Shown here: positions 1 through 6,652 of the stretch, piece by piece
How the letters are laid out: each line of letters starts with the position of its first letter
How positions within the stretch are numbered: position 1 is the first letter of the stretch
Origin: Actinomycetes bacterium
GTDB lineage: Bacteria; Actinomycetota; Acidimicrobiia; Acidimicrobiales; Acidimicrobiaceae
Length of the DNA stretch: 6,669 nt
NCBI GenBank assembly: GCA_021844725.1
Contig: JAKBSX010000166.1
Coordinates: forward strand, 1 to 6,669
Direction: 5' to 3'
Translations under genes and position numbers: made by a program
The notes under the pieces: model-generated
What the model was told of the DNA's origin: nothing
The model's input: the letters and a program-made list of their open reading frames with translations, nothing else
Database searches by the model: none

Positions 1-3000
1 CCTCGACTGCGGACGGTGTTTCGGCTCTCATCTCGGAGATTTTGCCGCAGGCCCAGATAATCAGGGAGGAAGCTAGTTGCGGTTTTGCGGCAGCCTGCAA
101 TATTGGAGCCCGACATTCCGAGGATGCAACCCACCTCCTGTTTTGTCACGACGATGTGGCTTTTGCCCCGGACGCCATTAGGCGAATGGTGGAAGAGGCA
201 TTCCTAATGAATGCCGGAATAGTTGCCCCCAAGTACGTAGTTTGGAACTCGCCAGAGCAGATTCTATCATTAGGCGCGGACATGGACAGGACTGGAACCC
301 TGGCCACCCGTATAGATGTTGGAGATCTTGACCAGGGCCAATATGACGTTTCTCAACAGGTATTGGTAGCGCCAGGCGGAGCGATTCTGGTGCGGGTTGA
401 TCTGTTTGAAGCAGTCCGAGGGTTTGATGAAAAGATGTTCCTCTACTATGAGGACGCAGATTTTTCATGGCGGTCAAGTTTGGCGGGTGCCCGTATTGTG
501 GTGGCTCCGCTTGCAAAAGTGAGACACCTTGCGGTCTCAACCCTGGGAGCGAGGCGGGCCCGAGGTGCCAGGCGCAAGTCAGATGTGCAAATAAGAAGCC
601 GGCTTCCCCGGCACGAAAGAATTAGATATTCCCGGAAAAATCAGGTTCGGGCACTTTCGGCCAATGTAAACGGATTTTCACGGACAGTATCCATCCTTCA
701 GTACCTGATAATTTCGGTATTAGAGGCTGCGTACTTCGCCTTGACCGGCAAGCCGAAAATAGCCTTGGCAATCCTTGAATCATGGCTGACAGTTTTTGCG
801 CGCCATGGTTCAATGAAGAAAAAGCGTAAGAGTATTCTGCACTATAGAGTCAAGAGCGACCGGGAACTGCGAACCCAGATGATTCGAGGCAGTGCCAGAG
901 TCAAGGGATATATTCATACCCGCCGGCACTATAGATCTCAGGGAGAGGCAGCCCCATCATTATCAGGATGGCGTGATTATTCAGCTGAGAAGTCGATTTT
1001 AGAGAGATTAACTACTCCGCATACAAAAACGCCTAAGGGCCTGCAGGGATTTGAGGATTACACCCCTATTTCTATTGCATTGGGGAAGATAACTCGGATC
1101 CTTATGTGGATTATGGTGGCGGCTGCCTTGCTTGGATCGCGACATCTTCTAGTTGGCGAAGTGCCACTTTATGGACAATTTTTACCCTTCGGAACCGACC
1201 ATCAGCTGCTTTCAACCTATTTCTCCGGACCGCTCCATCATCATGGTCCAGTTTCACCTTCTCCCACTTCTGAATTGATTTTGGGCGGATTGGGCTATTT
1301 ATTCCTTGGTGGTACGGGACTGGAAGCCCATTTCGTCTATGGCGCTCTAATCGTTATGGGAATGGCCGGTGTATTCCGAATTGTTGCAGACTATAGGAAT
1401 CGAACTGCCGCGTATGTTTCAGTTGTTTTATATGCGGTGGGCCCGATACTTGGAGGAGTAATTTCGGCTGCTTCACTCAGTGGACTCGTGATATATGGAC
1501 TTGCTCCATGGCTGCTACTTCGACTGTTCCGACTGGCTGATCTTCCAGGCACCTATCGCTCGAGCAGCCTGTCAACCAGATACGAAGTGGCGGTCGAAGG
1601 ACTTTGGCTGGCGCTAATTATTGCATTTGCACCGTCATTTTTGTTCGTATTTGCTGCACTGGTTATCGTGCTCGCTGTAACTGGCCCTTCGCTCAAGTAC
1701 CTAAAGTCATTCAAGAAACTAATATTTAGCCAGTTGGCAGCATTGATAGTGGCATTAATTTTGAATTCGCCCTGGATCTTTTCCTATCTGCAGTCGGCAG
1801 TGGCGTCTTCTTCATTTTTCGGTTCGGCCACCCCTAGCCACCTGAGTTTGCCATCGCTTCTTTTATTTCAGATTTCTCCGGCGCAAAAGGTGCCTTTGTT
1901 GTTTGGGTTGTACCTGGTCGCCCTTGTTGGATCGCTTTTCTTTGTGCGGGGTCGCAGAGCTGACCGGGTCTTCAGCCTTTTAACCATTTTTGCGCTGCTC
2001 ATGGTTGCAGCAGTATTTTCCGCCTATGGTGCGTTCGGGGAAAATCCAATTCCGCTTTGGATAATTTTACCGGTGGCATTTTTGATTGCCGTTGTGGTGA
2101 TTGGATCAGGGATCGAAGCTGCATTTGCGGTCCTGCCAAAGATGAAAATTAGCTTTAATCATTTTGTGGTGGTTCTGGTTTCCATCTCAATGCTTGTTTC
2201 AAGCTATGTGATGCTTGGAGATAACCTGTCGGGCCGATTTAATCTTGTTTCCCGGGGGTACGGGCATTCCCTGAGCTGGATGTATCCCAGTTCTAAGTCT
2301 AACCCGGGAAAGGCACTCTGGTTGGGAAGGCCAGGGACGCTGCCAGTGGGCTCGTATCAGATTTCAGGCGCAATGGCAGTTGGCATTTCCGAAATCGGAA
2401 CTCCCACAGTGGATTCCCTCTTCCCCCCGGCAGCACCTGGAAGGGTTAGCTCCGTCATTAATGCGATAAACGCTGCCACCAGGGAAGATACGGTATATCT
2501 TGGGCGCAGGCTGGCTCAACTCAGGATCAAGTACGTAGTCATTCCACAGTCTTCGCTGAACAACCAGTCGTTTTTGACTAGCGATCTCAACCTGATGCTT
2601 TCTCGCCAGCGGGATCTTAATCAACTCGTGGCTGACCCTTCGGTGGTGGCATTTTCGGTGCAGGATCCTCTTTCGGTGCCGATTCCGGAGCAGCTAAGCA
2701 GGACTGCTTCCCTTCTCAATGAACTTCGGTTTTGGCTCGAGATTTTAGTGGCAGTGATTTGGGTTGGACTAATTGAAGCCACCTTGAGCCGAAGATCGAT
2801 AGCTCTATGGATAGTGAGAAAATTTATGTCGACGCTGATCGGCAGAGCTTTCACCAGACTCTACCTAATCTTCCGCCCCGATTTTACCCCTAAGGCAAAG
2901 AAGAAATCCGCAAAGGTTCAAACTGTGTCCGAATCCAAGGAGGCAGTTGTGACGGGTGACTCACCACCAGGCGAATTTGAATTCAAACACGTGAAGATAG

Positions 3001-3071
3001 CAGTTCGCCAAAATGCGGCTGAGTCAGATTCACCGACCTTGACCGGAGGGGTATCAGATGGCGAAGGGTAG
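1..3071 (+). CDS. GT2 glycosyltransferase fused to a polytopic membrane domain (5' end outside window)
   Basis: Probably transfers a sugar from an activated donor during cell-envelope glycan assembly; substrate unknown. The frame is open to base 1 (first full codon at 3), and the visible part begins inside the GT2 fold, so the TTG at 42 is not the true start; a few dozen N-terminal residues are missing. Counting from codon 3, the GT2 domain spans about residues 1-190. It has the acidic HDD motif at 49-51 (the DxD-like metal/nucleotide site), a GGAILV stretch at 125-130 and the family's YYED motif with ED at 150-151. A basic linker (about 190-360) leads to roughly 11-12 membrane segments between about 366 and 740. 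An extracytoplasmic stretch (about 741-910), one more helix (about 911-929) and a Lys-rich cytosolic tail follow. The membrane part resembles the GT-C-like halves seen in actinobacterial GT2 proteins encoded next to DUF5719 genes. The stop overlaps the next gene by 14 bases. The family call is firm; the GT-C comparison is inference. Confidence 0.9.
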   Translation, partial: STADGVSALISEILPQAQIIREEASCGFAAACNIGARHSEDATHLLFCHDDVAFAPDAIRRMVEEAFLMNAGIVAPKYVVWNSPEQILSLGADMDRTGTLATRIDVGDLDQGQYDVSQQVLVAPGGAILVRVDLFEAVRGFDEKMFLYYEDADFSWRSSLAGARIVVAPLAKVRHLAVSTLGARRARGARRKSDVQIRSRLPRHERIRYSRKNQVRALSANVNGFSRTVSILQYLIISVLEAAYFALTGKPKIALAILESWLTVFARHGSMKKKRKSILHYRVKSDRELRTQMIRGSARVKGYIHTRRHYRSQGEAAPSLSGWRDYSAEKSILERLTTPHTKTPKGLQGFEDYTPISIALGKITRILMWIMVAAALLGSRHLLVGEVPLYGQFLPFGTDHQLLSTYFSGPLHHHGPVSPSPTSELILGGLGYLFLGGTGLEAHFVYGALIVMGMAGVFRIVADYRNRTAAYVSVVLYAVGPILGGVISAASLSGLVIYGLAPWLLLRLFRLADLPGTYRSSSLSTRYEVAVEGLWLALIIAFAPSFLFVFAALVIVLAVTGPSLKYLKSFKKLIFSQLAALIVALILNSPWIFSYLQSAVASSSFFGSATPSHLSLPSLLLFQISPAQKVPLLFGLYLVALVGSLFFVRGRRADRVFSLLTIFALLMVAAVFSAYGAFGENPIPLWIILPVAFLIAVVVIGSGIEAAFAVLPKMKISFNHFVVVLVSISMLVSSYVMLGDNLSGRFNLVSRGYGHSLSWMYPSSKSNPGKALWLGRPGTLPVGSYQISGAMAVGISEIGTPTVDSLFPPAAPGRVSSVINAINAATREDTVYLGRRLAQLRIKYVVIPQSSLNNQSFLTSDLNLMLSRQRDLNQLVADPSVVAFSVQDPLSVPIPEQLSRTASLLNELRFWLEILVAVIWVGLIEATLSRRSIALWIVRKFMSTLIGRAFTRLYLIFRPDFTPKAKKKSAKVQTVSESKEAVVTGDSPPGEFEFKHVKIAVRQNAAESDSPTLTGGVSDGEG
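3045..3051 (+). promoter_or_regulatory. Strong Shine-Dalgarno of the DUF5719-like gene, inside the upstream gene
   Basis: GGAGGGG lies six bases before the ATG at 3058 and within the last codons of the glycosyltransferase gene. It fixes the start of the second gene and, with the 14-base overlap of the two reading frames, supports translational coupling within one operon. Confidence 0.8.
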
Positions 3072-4716
3072 AGCAAAAACCACGAAACGGTGGCCGTTTA
3101 GCGGTGGTCAGACTCTGCTGGGCCTGATGAGCGGACTGCTGGCAGTTGTACTGGTCCTTGTGGCAATGCAGGTTGGTTCACTTAGTGCGAGGAATCCGAT
3201 CTACTCCTCGACGGTGCAGGCCACCGAGAGGCTTGCGGTGGCAAGCGTGTCGCCACTCACATCTGATTCATCTTCCTGGTATTGCAACTGGTATCTCCCA
3301 GCTCAGGGAGGATTGACTCAGGCATCGGTTCTCTTGGCAAACACATCTGCAAAGGATTTGAGCGCCAAGGTGAAAATATATTCTGGCAATCACACGGTGA
3401 ATCGAAAGCTGGAGATTCCGGCGCACAGTTTTCTGAAGTATCCTCAGACGGTCACTCCAAAGGTCCAATCCGGCTCGCTGTCTTTTATTGCCAATGGGGG
3501 TGGAACGGTTGCGGAGATTGAGCTTTCCGGACCATCTGGAAGTAGCGTTGCCCCTTGTAATTCCTCTCCGTCTGCCAACTGGACGGTCCTGGGGGCCAAT
3601 ACCCTTCCCGGCTCCAGCGCGGGCGTATCGATATTCAATCCATTTAGCCAAGATGCGGTTGTCGACGTCACTCTGTCATCGTCATCTCAGCAATTTTCTC
3701 CCGGTGTGCTCAAAGCAATGGTAATAAACCCAAATCAGTCAAAACTGGTGAATTTGAGCCAGTATTTTTCTGGTCACAGTCATGTGGTAGTTTCGGTTAC
3801 CACTCGAATCGGGCGTGTAGTGGTTGGAGGAATTATTCAAAGGGATAATAACGGCAATACCGGGCTGGCAGCATTGGCCAGCTTCCCCTCCACTGCTTCT
3901 ACCTGGCGATTTCCAGTAGGGCAGCTATCTGCCAACCAGAACCAGGAGATAATTGTTTATAACCCCAATTCTTATGTAGTTAACGTGGTGGCGGATTTTT
4001 CATATTTGGATTTGAAACAGGTTCCTTCTATATCAACTACTTCCACCACCAGCACCACGGCACCGGCCGCTGCTAAGACCAAGAAGGTTGTGCCAAAGGG
4101 GGCGGCCACTGCCAAATCCTCGGCAGGATCGGTGCCAAAATCCAGCTATAGCGTGAGCCAGGCTATACAGCCAAATTCACTTGCAGTGATTTCAGTGAAG
4201 GCGGATACATCGATTCAGCCTGATATCAGCTATAAGGCGAAATTGGTGGTAAAAGGTGGTCACGGCGTGGTGTCGGCAGAGACATTTCTTGGATCAGCAA
4301 ATAGTCCAAATGTGAGGTACCAGGTTGTTGGTGGGATCCCTCTTACCACTCAGCACTGGATTGCACTATTTGATCCCTCGTCGATCGGACTATCAAATGT
4401 CCAGGCCTGGCTTGCCACTGTGGACAATAAGAGCAAGGACGCTGTCGCTCAGAAGACTCCACTGGTAGACCTGGGACCGACCTATCTCTCGCCACCGGGA
4501 AAGACTCCGGCAGCCCTTCCGATACTTCAGGCTCAGACAGCTCCCACCTCGAAGTCGGTACTCAAATCCCCTCTGCGACTCCATGCAGTTGGAGCCCTTA
4601 CTTCCAGCGTCACGGGAGTTATAATTTCTTCTAAGTCTGCCTTTGCCATCGGTACAGTTATGGGACCCGCGGCTACCGACTGGTATGTTGTTCCAGTTCT
4701 TCCTTTCGCCAACTGA
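3058..4716 (+). CDS. DUF5719-like membrane-anchored extracytoplasmic beta-repeat protein
   Basis: A 552-residue protein of unknown biochemical role. The N terminus is basic (about 1-15), then a single hydrophobic helix at about 19-39 acts as signal anchor or uncleaved signal, putting the rest outside the membrane. The body is beta-rich and Ser/Thr/Val/Asn-rich, and looks like four related modules. They begin near W74, W175, W283 and V419, each with a short strand ending in an N-P or similar turn (N95-T96, N194-P195, N302-P303, D439-P440). Two cysteines (C76 and C167) could form a disulfide. A low-complexity linker of Thr/Ser, then Ala/Lys, at about 326-358 interrupts the third module. The WYC motif near the start of the exposed part and the position directly behind a GT2-membrane fusion are typical of actinobacterial DUF5719 proteins, so I assign it there by resemblance. 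The start is set by the GGAGGGG at 3045. It probably assists or scaffolds the glycosyltransferase at the outer face of the membrane; that is inference from context. Confidence 0.75.
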   Translation: MAKGRAKTTKRWPFSGGQTLLGLMSGLLAVVLVLVAMQVGSLSARNPIYSSTVQATERLAVASVSPLTSDSSSWYCNWYLPAQGGLTQASVLLANTSAKDLSAKVKIYSGNHTVNRKLEIPAHSFLKYPQTVTPKVQSGSLSFIANGGGTVAEIELSGPSGSSVAPCNSSPSANWTVLGANTLPGSSAGVSIFNPFSQDAVVDVTLSSSSQQFSPGVLKAMVINPNQSKLVNLSQYFSGHSHVVVSVTTRIGRVVVGGIIQRDNNGNTGLAALASFPSTASTWRFPVGQLSANQNQEIIVYNPNSYVVNVVADFSYLDLKQVPSISTTSTTSTTAPAAAKTKKVVPKGAATAKSSAGSVPKSSYSVSQAIQPNSLAVISVKADTSIQPDISYKAKLVVKGGHGVVSAETFLGSANSPNVRYQVVGGIPLTTQHWIALFDPSSIGLSNVQAWLATVDNKSKDAVAQKTPLVDLGPTYLSPPGKTPAALPILQAQTAPTSKSVLKSPLRLHAVGALTSSVTGVIISSKSAFAIGTVMGPAATDWYVVPVLPFAN

Positions 4717-4722
4717 AGTACC

Positions 4723-4780
4723 CTGACCCACGAACTATTACTTTTGCTATGCGTCGGCAGGTGGCCTGGGTCTCAGTTTT
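4723..4780 (+). terminator. Possible weak terminator after the glycosyltransferase/DUF5719 operon
   Basis: CTGACCCA (4723-4730) can pair with TGGGTC (4767-4772) plus AG (4775-4776) across a two-base bulge, and TTTT follows at 4777-4780. The position a few bases past the stop codon at 4716 is right for a terminator. However, the loop is long (36 bases), the stem is imperfect and the T tract is short, so this is only a candidate. An overlapping alternative pairing (CAGTT 4774-4778 with AACTG 4800-4804) would compete with it. Confidence 0.25.
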
Positions 4781-4846
4781 CATTCGGCACAGTGTGGCTA
4801 ACTGCTGAGCATCGGATTGTCAAGTCAAGATCCCCCTTTTGCTCAT

Positions 4847-4864
4847 CGGAATCTTTTTATTCCG
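4847..4864 (+). repeat. Small inverted repeat (6-bp stem, T-rich loop)
   Basis: CGGAAT (4847-4852) and ATTCCG (4859-4864) are perfect inverted copies around a CTTTTT loop. There is no T tract after the stem on either strand, so it does not look like an intrinsic terminator. It lies in the 274-base gap between the DUF5719-like gene and the slipin. The rest of that gap holds no convincing ORF, RNA gene or promoter. Confidence 0.4.
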
Positions 4865-4934
4865 CAAGTTGACTGAGTCGCAATCATGGCTGGGTGATGA
4901 GCCCGTTTGCATTACAGCTCGATTGGAAAATATT

Positions 4935-4950
4935 GCTGGTTGTTCCCAGC
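4935..4950 (+). repeat. Small hairpin in the slipin upstream region
   Basis: GCTGG (4935-4939) pairs with CCAGC (4946-4950) around a six-base loop, 40 bases before the slipin ATG. It would lie in the 5' leader if transcription starts upstream of it. The stem is short, so it may be chance. Confidence 0.25.
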
Positions 4951-4981
4951 CAAGAAGTTGTAGGCTTGGCATAGTTGCAGC

Positions 4982-4986
4982 GGGAG
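4982..4986 (+). promoter_or_regulatory. Shine-Dalgarno of the slipin gene
   Basis: GGGAG lies four bases before the ATG at 4991. It supports that start; the hydrophobic segment that must be N-terminal in a slipin follows at once. Confidence 0.55.
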
Positions 4987-4990
4987 CCGA

Positions 4991-5791
4991 ATGAAATGGA
5001 GGCCGGTCGTGTACGGATTGTTAGGTTCAGTGGTGGCAGCCGTAGCAGTTGTAGTTGTGATAGTTGTAATAGTGGCTGCAGCGTTGGTTGGAAGGTCACT
5101 TTTTACCGTGGTAACCGAGTATGAGAGAGCCGTATTTTTTAGGTTGGGGAGAATCAGAGAGTCTGCCAAAGGCCCTGGCCCGATCATAAGAATTCCTGGA
5201 ATTGATCGAGTGGTTAAGGTGTCCCTGCGGGTTGAGGCAGTTGATATCCCATCCCAGCAGGTGATTACCGCAGACAACGTGACGGTCGCAGTGGATGCGG
5301 TTGTGTATTTTCAAGTCATTGACCCCGTTGCAGCTGTTGTTGGTGTGGACAGGTACCGATTCGCTTCTGAACGTGTGGCTATGACTTCCCTGAGATCTAT
5401 CATTGGTAGATTTCAACTCGATGACTTGTTAGCGCACAGGGGTGAGGTGAATACCGAGCTTAGAGCAGTCATAGCTGCCTCCACCACCAGCTGGGGAGTC
5501 GAAGTCCGCCAAGTTGAGGTCCGGGATATCTCGTTACCTCAGGAACTGCTTAGGGCTATGGCCCGTCAGGCTGAGGCAGAGAGAGAGCGAAGAGCAAAGG
5601 TGATAGCTGCGACCGGCGAACTCGAGGCGTCCAAGGAGCTGGCAGAAGCCGCGGATCGTTTAACCGCTTCCCCTGGTGCTTTGCAACTAAGGACGCTGCA
5701 GACATTGGCTGAAGTTGCAACTGAGAAAAACTCCACCTTGATATTTCCTCTTCCAATTGAGATTCTTAGTGCATTTGCGCCCAAGAAGTAG
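4991..5791 (+). CDS. Slipin family protein (stomatin/prohibitin-like SPFH domain)
   Basis: A membrane-organising protein of the SPFH/Band 7 superfamily; such proteins oligomerise into ring- or cage-like assemblies at the membrane and are linked to membrane quality control or microdomains. At 266 residues it has normal slipin length. One very Val-rich membrane segment (about 6-34) is followed by the stomatin signature EYERAVFFRLGR (43-54). Next come the GPG-I-PGID turn, the DNVTVAVDAVVYFQV strand region and the LRSIIG...LDDLL segment typical of slipins. A charged, Ala/Glu/Arg-rich helix (about 188-225) follows and probably forms a coiled coil. The C terminus ends in the conserved LQTLAEVA...STLIFPLPIE region. 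No transmembrane serine protease or NfeD-type gene is adjacent: the upstream gene is DUF5719-like and the downstream gene is an aldolase. A 274-base gap upstream suggests its own promoter, though none is clear. The family call is firm; the cellular role in this organism is unknown. Confidence 0.93.
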   Translation: MKWRPVVYGLLGSVVAAVAVVVVIVVIVAAALVGRSLFTVVTEYERAVFFRLGRIRESAKGPGPIIRIPGIDRVVKVSLRVEAVDIPSQQVITADNVTVAVDAVVYFQVIDPVAAVVGVDRYRFASERVAMTSLRSIIGRFQLDDLLAHRGEVNTELRAVIAASTTSWGVEVRQVEVRDISLPQELLRAMARQAEAERERRAKVIAATGELEASKELAEAADRLTASPGALQLRTLQTLAEVATEKNSTLIFPLPIEILSAFAPKK

Positions 5792-5826
5792 TTCGGCAAT
5801 CTTTTGTTTTTGTGAAATTTGCCGAA
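5792..5826 (+). terminator. Perfect 8-bp inverted repeat directly after the slipin stop, possible terminator
   Basis: TTCGGCAA (5792-5799) and TTGCCGAA (5819-5826) are exact inverted copies. The stem begins on the first base after the TAG. Inside the 19-base T-rich loop, TTT (5802-5804) can also pair with AAA (5815-5817). The bases that follow (TGTATTTCT) are only moderately T-rich, so termination would be weak; it could instead protect the 3' end of the mRNA. Confidence 0.45.
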
Positions 5827-5839
5827 TGTATTTCTGAAA

Positions 5840-5861
5840 CCCAAATTATGCTTGTTTTGGG
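5840..5861 (+). repeat. Second inverted repeat in the slipin-aldolase gap
   Basis: CCCAAA (5840-5845) pairs with TTTGGG (5856-5861) around a ten-base loop. It follows the 8-bp stem at 5792-5826 closely. No T tract follows it. Confidence 0.35.
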
Positions 5862-5892
5862 CTTAGTCCAGGCGCCCTAATTAAGGTTGGAG

Positions 5893-5909
5893 CTTTGGCA
5901 GGGCCAAAG
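5893..5909 (+). promoter_or_regulatory. Perfect 7-3-7 palindrome, candidate operator or mRNA hairpin before the aldolase
   Basis: CTTTGGC (5893-5899) and GCCAAAG (5903-5909) are exact inverted copies separated by AGG. As DNA this has the shape of a dimeric repressor site; as RNA it would form a tight hairpin. It fills exactly the 17 bases between a weak -35-like TTGGAG (5887-5892) and a weak -10-like TATTCG (5910-5915). If that promoter is real, transcription starts downstream of the GTG at 5915, which favours the ATG at 5978. The palindrome is seen directly; the promoter and operator reading is inference. Confidence 0.4.
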
Positions 5910-5965
5910 TATTCGTGTTGCCAGTTGTGACATCTGATTACGACAAGGCTAAGTATCGATCAACT

Positions 5966-5970
5966 GGGGG
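5966..5970 (+). promoter_or_regulatory. Probable ribosome binding site deciding the aldolase start
   Basis: GGGGG lies seven bases before the ATG at 5978. It is not a canonical GGAGG, but it is better placed than anything before the alternative GTG at 5915, where the nearest purine-rich stretch sits inside the palindrome. Confidence 0.4.
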
Positions 5971-5977
5971 TATTGGA

Positions 5978-6652
5978 ATGGATCCGCTTCGCAGAGATAT
6001 CGCATTATGCACAAGATTATTGGTTGATGTCGGGATTTTAGAGTACAGCGGCCATATAAGTTCCAGATTGCCCTCTGGCGATGAATTCTTAATTCAGCCC
6101 GTTGATGATGTCCGCTCAGATCTCGATCCTTCCCGTTTGCTTTTGGTAGGGCTTGACTGCCAGGTCAAGGAGGGTGAGGGCAGGCCGCCTGCAGAGACCG
6201 CAATACATGCTGAGATCTATAAAGCTCGCCCTGACGTGGGGGCAGTGGCCCACTTTCACCATGATCAAACGACTATGTTTTCGATGGTCAAAGATCGACC
6301 CCTTATCCCGGTCAAGAATCACTTTGTCAGATGGTCCTCGGGGGTTCCAGTTCACCAGGACGCGTCTCACATCTCATCGGTTTCACAAGGACTTGAGCTG
6401 GCACGGACACTAGGGAGAGCCAATGCCGCTCTTTTAAAGGGGCACGGGGAAGTGGTCGTAGCTGAGAATATCAAGGCCCTTTTTGCTGATGTGGTCCATT
6501 TTGTTGAAAATGCCCAGGCTCTGGCTCACGCAAATCTACTCGGGGAAGTCATTCCACTTACAGAGCGAGATTTACATGACTTCGAGGCTACTTTCGACAG
6601 GGAGAAGCATTCTAGAAAGCTTTGGGCTTATTATTCGGTTACTGCTGCCTAG
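5978..6652 (+). CDS. Class II aldolase/adducin family protein
   Basis: A soluble, probably zinc-dependent enzyme of the family that includes L-fuculose-phosphate aldolase, L-ribulose-5-phosphate 4-epimerase and some decarboxylases; the substrate cannot be read from sequence. From the ATG at 5978 it has 224 residues, near the usual length. The N-terminal helix and the SGHISSR motif (24-30, in the phosphate/carboxylate-binding region) are followed by E73 in PPAETAIHAEIY, H92 and H94 in AHFHHD, and H156 in LLKGHG. These match the catalytic Glu and three zinc-binding His of the family (E73, H92, H94 and H155 in E. coli FucA, from memory). An in-frame GTG at 5915 would add 21 residues with no family resemblance, so I prefer the ATG. 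Substitution of the common HSH/HTH by HFHH is mildly unusual. The terminal helices (about 165-224) look complete. It is separated from the slipin by 186 bases with several inverted repeats, so it is probably controlled separately. Confidence 0.88.
   Translation: MDPLRRDIALCTRLLVDVGILEYSGHISSRLPSGDEFLIQPVDDVRSDLDPSRLLLVGLDCQVKEGEGRPPAETAIHAEIYKARPDVGAVAHFHHDQTTMFSMVKDRPLIPVKNHFVRWSSGVPVHQDASHISSVSQGLELARTLGRANAALLKGHGEVVVAENIKALFADVVHFVENAQALAHANLLGEVIPLTERDLHDFEATFDREKHSRKLWAYYSVTAA

Noticed and set aside
178..540. Minus-strand ORF of 120 codons opposite the GT2 domain
   Set aside because: It lies wholly inside a confident coding region, has no recognisable domain and no ribosome binding site that I can see. 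The same applies to the other antisense and out-of-frame ORFs across the window.
42..3071. TTG at 42 as the true start of the glycosyltransferase
   Set aside because: The frame is open back to the window edge and the GT2 fold would lack its first beta strand and nucleotide-binding loop. The start must be upstream.
4869..4898. Promoter for the slipin: TTGACT, 18-base spacer, GGTGAT
   Set aside because: The -35-like box is good (five of six), but the -10-like box lacks the TA start and matches only three of six. Other pairs in the gap (TTGCAT with AATATT, TTGTCA at 4817) are no better.
5032..5078. Apparent GTT/GTA-rich simple repeat
   Set aside because: It is explained by codons for the Val-rich membrane helix of the slipin and is not an exact tandem repeat.
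4912..5277. Minus-strand ORF of 121 codons opposite the slipin start
   Set aside because: Its Thr-rich composition is the antisense reflection of the Val-rich membrane segment of the slipin.
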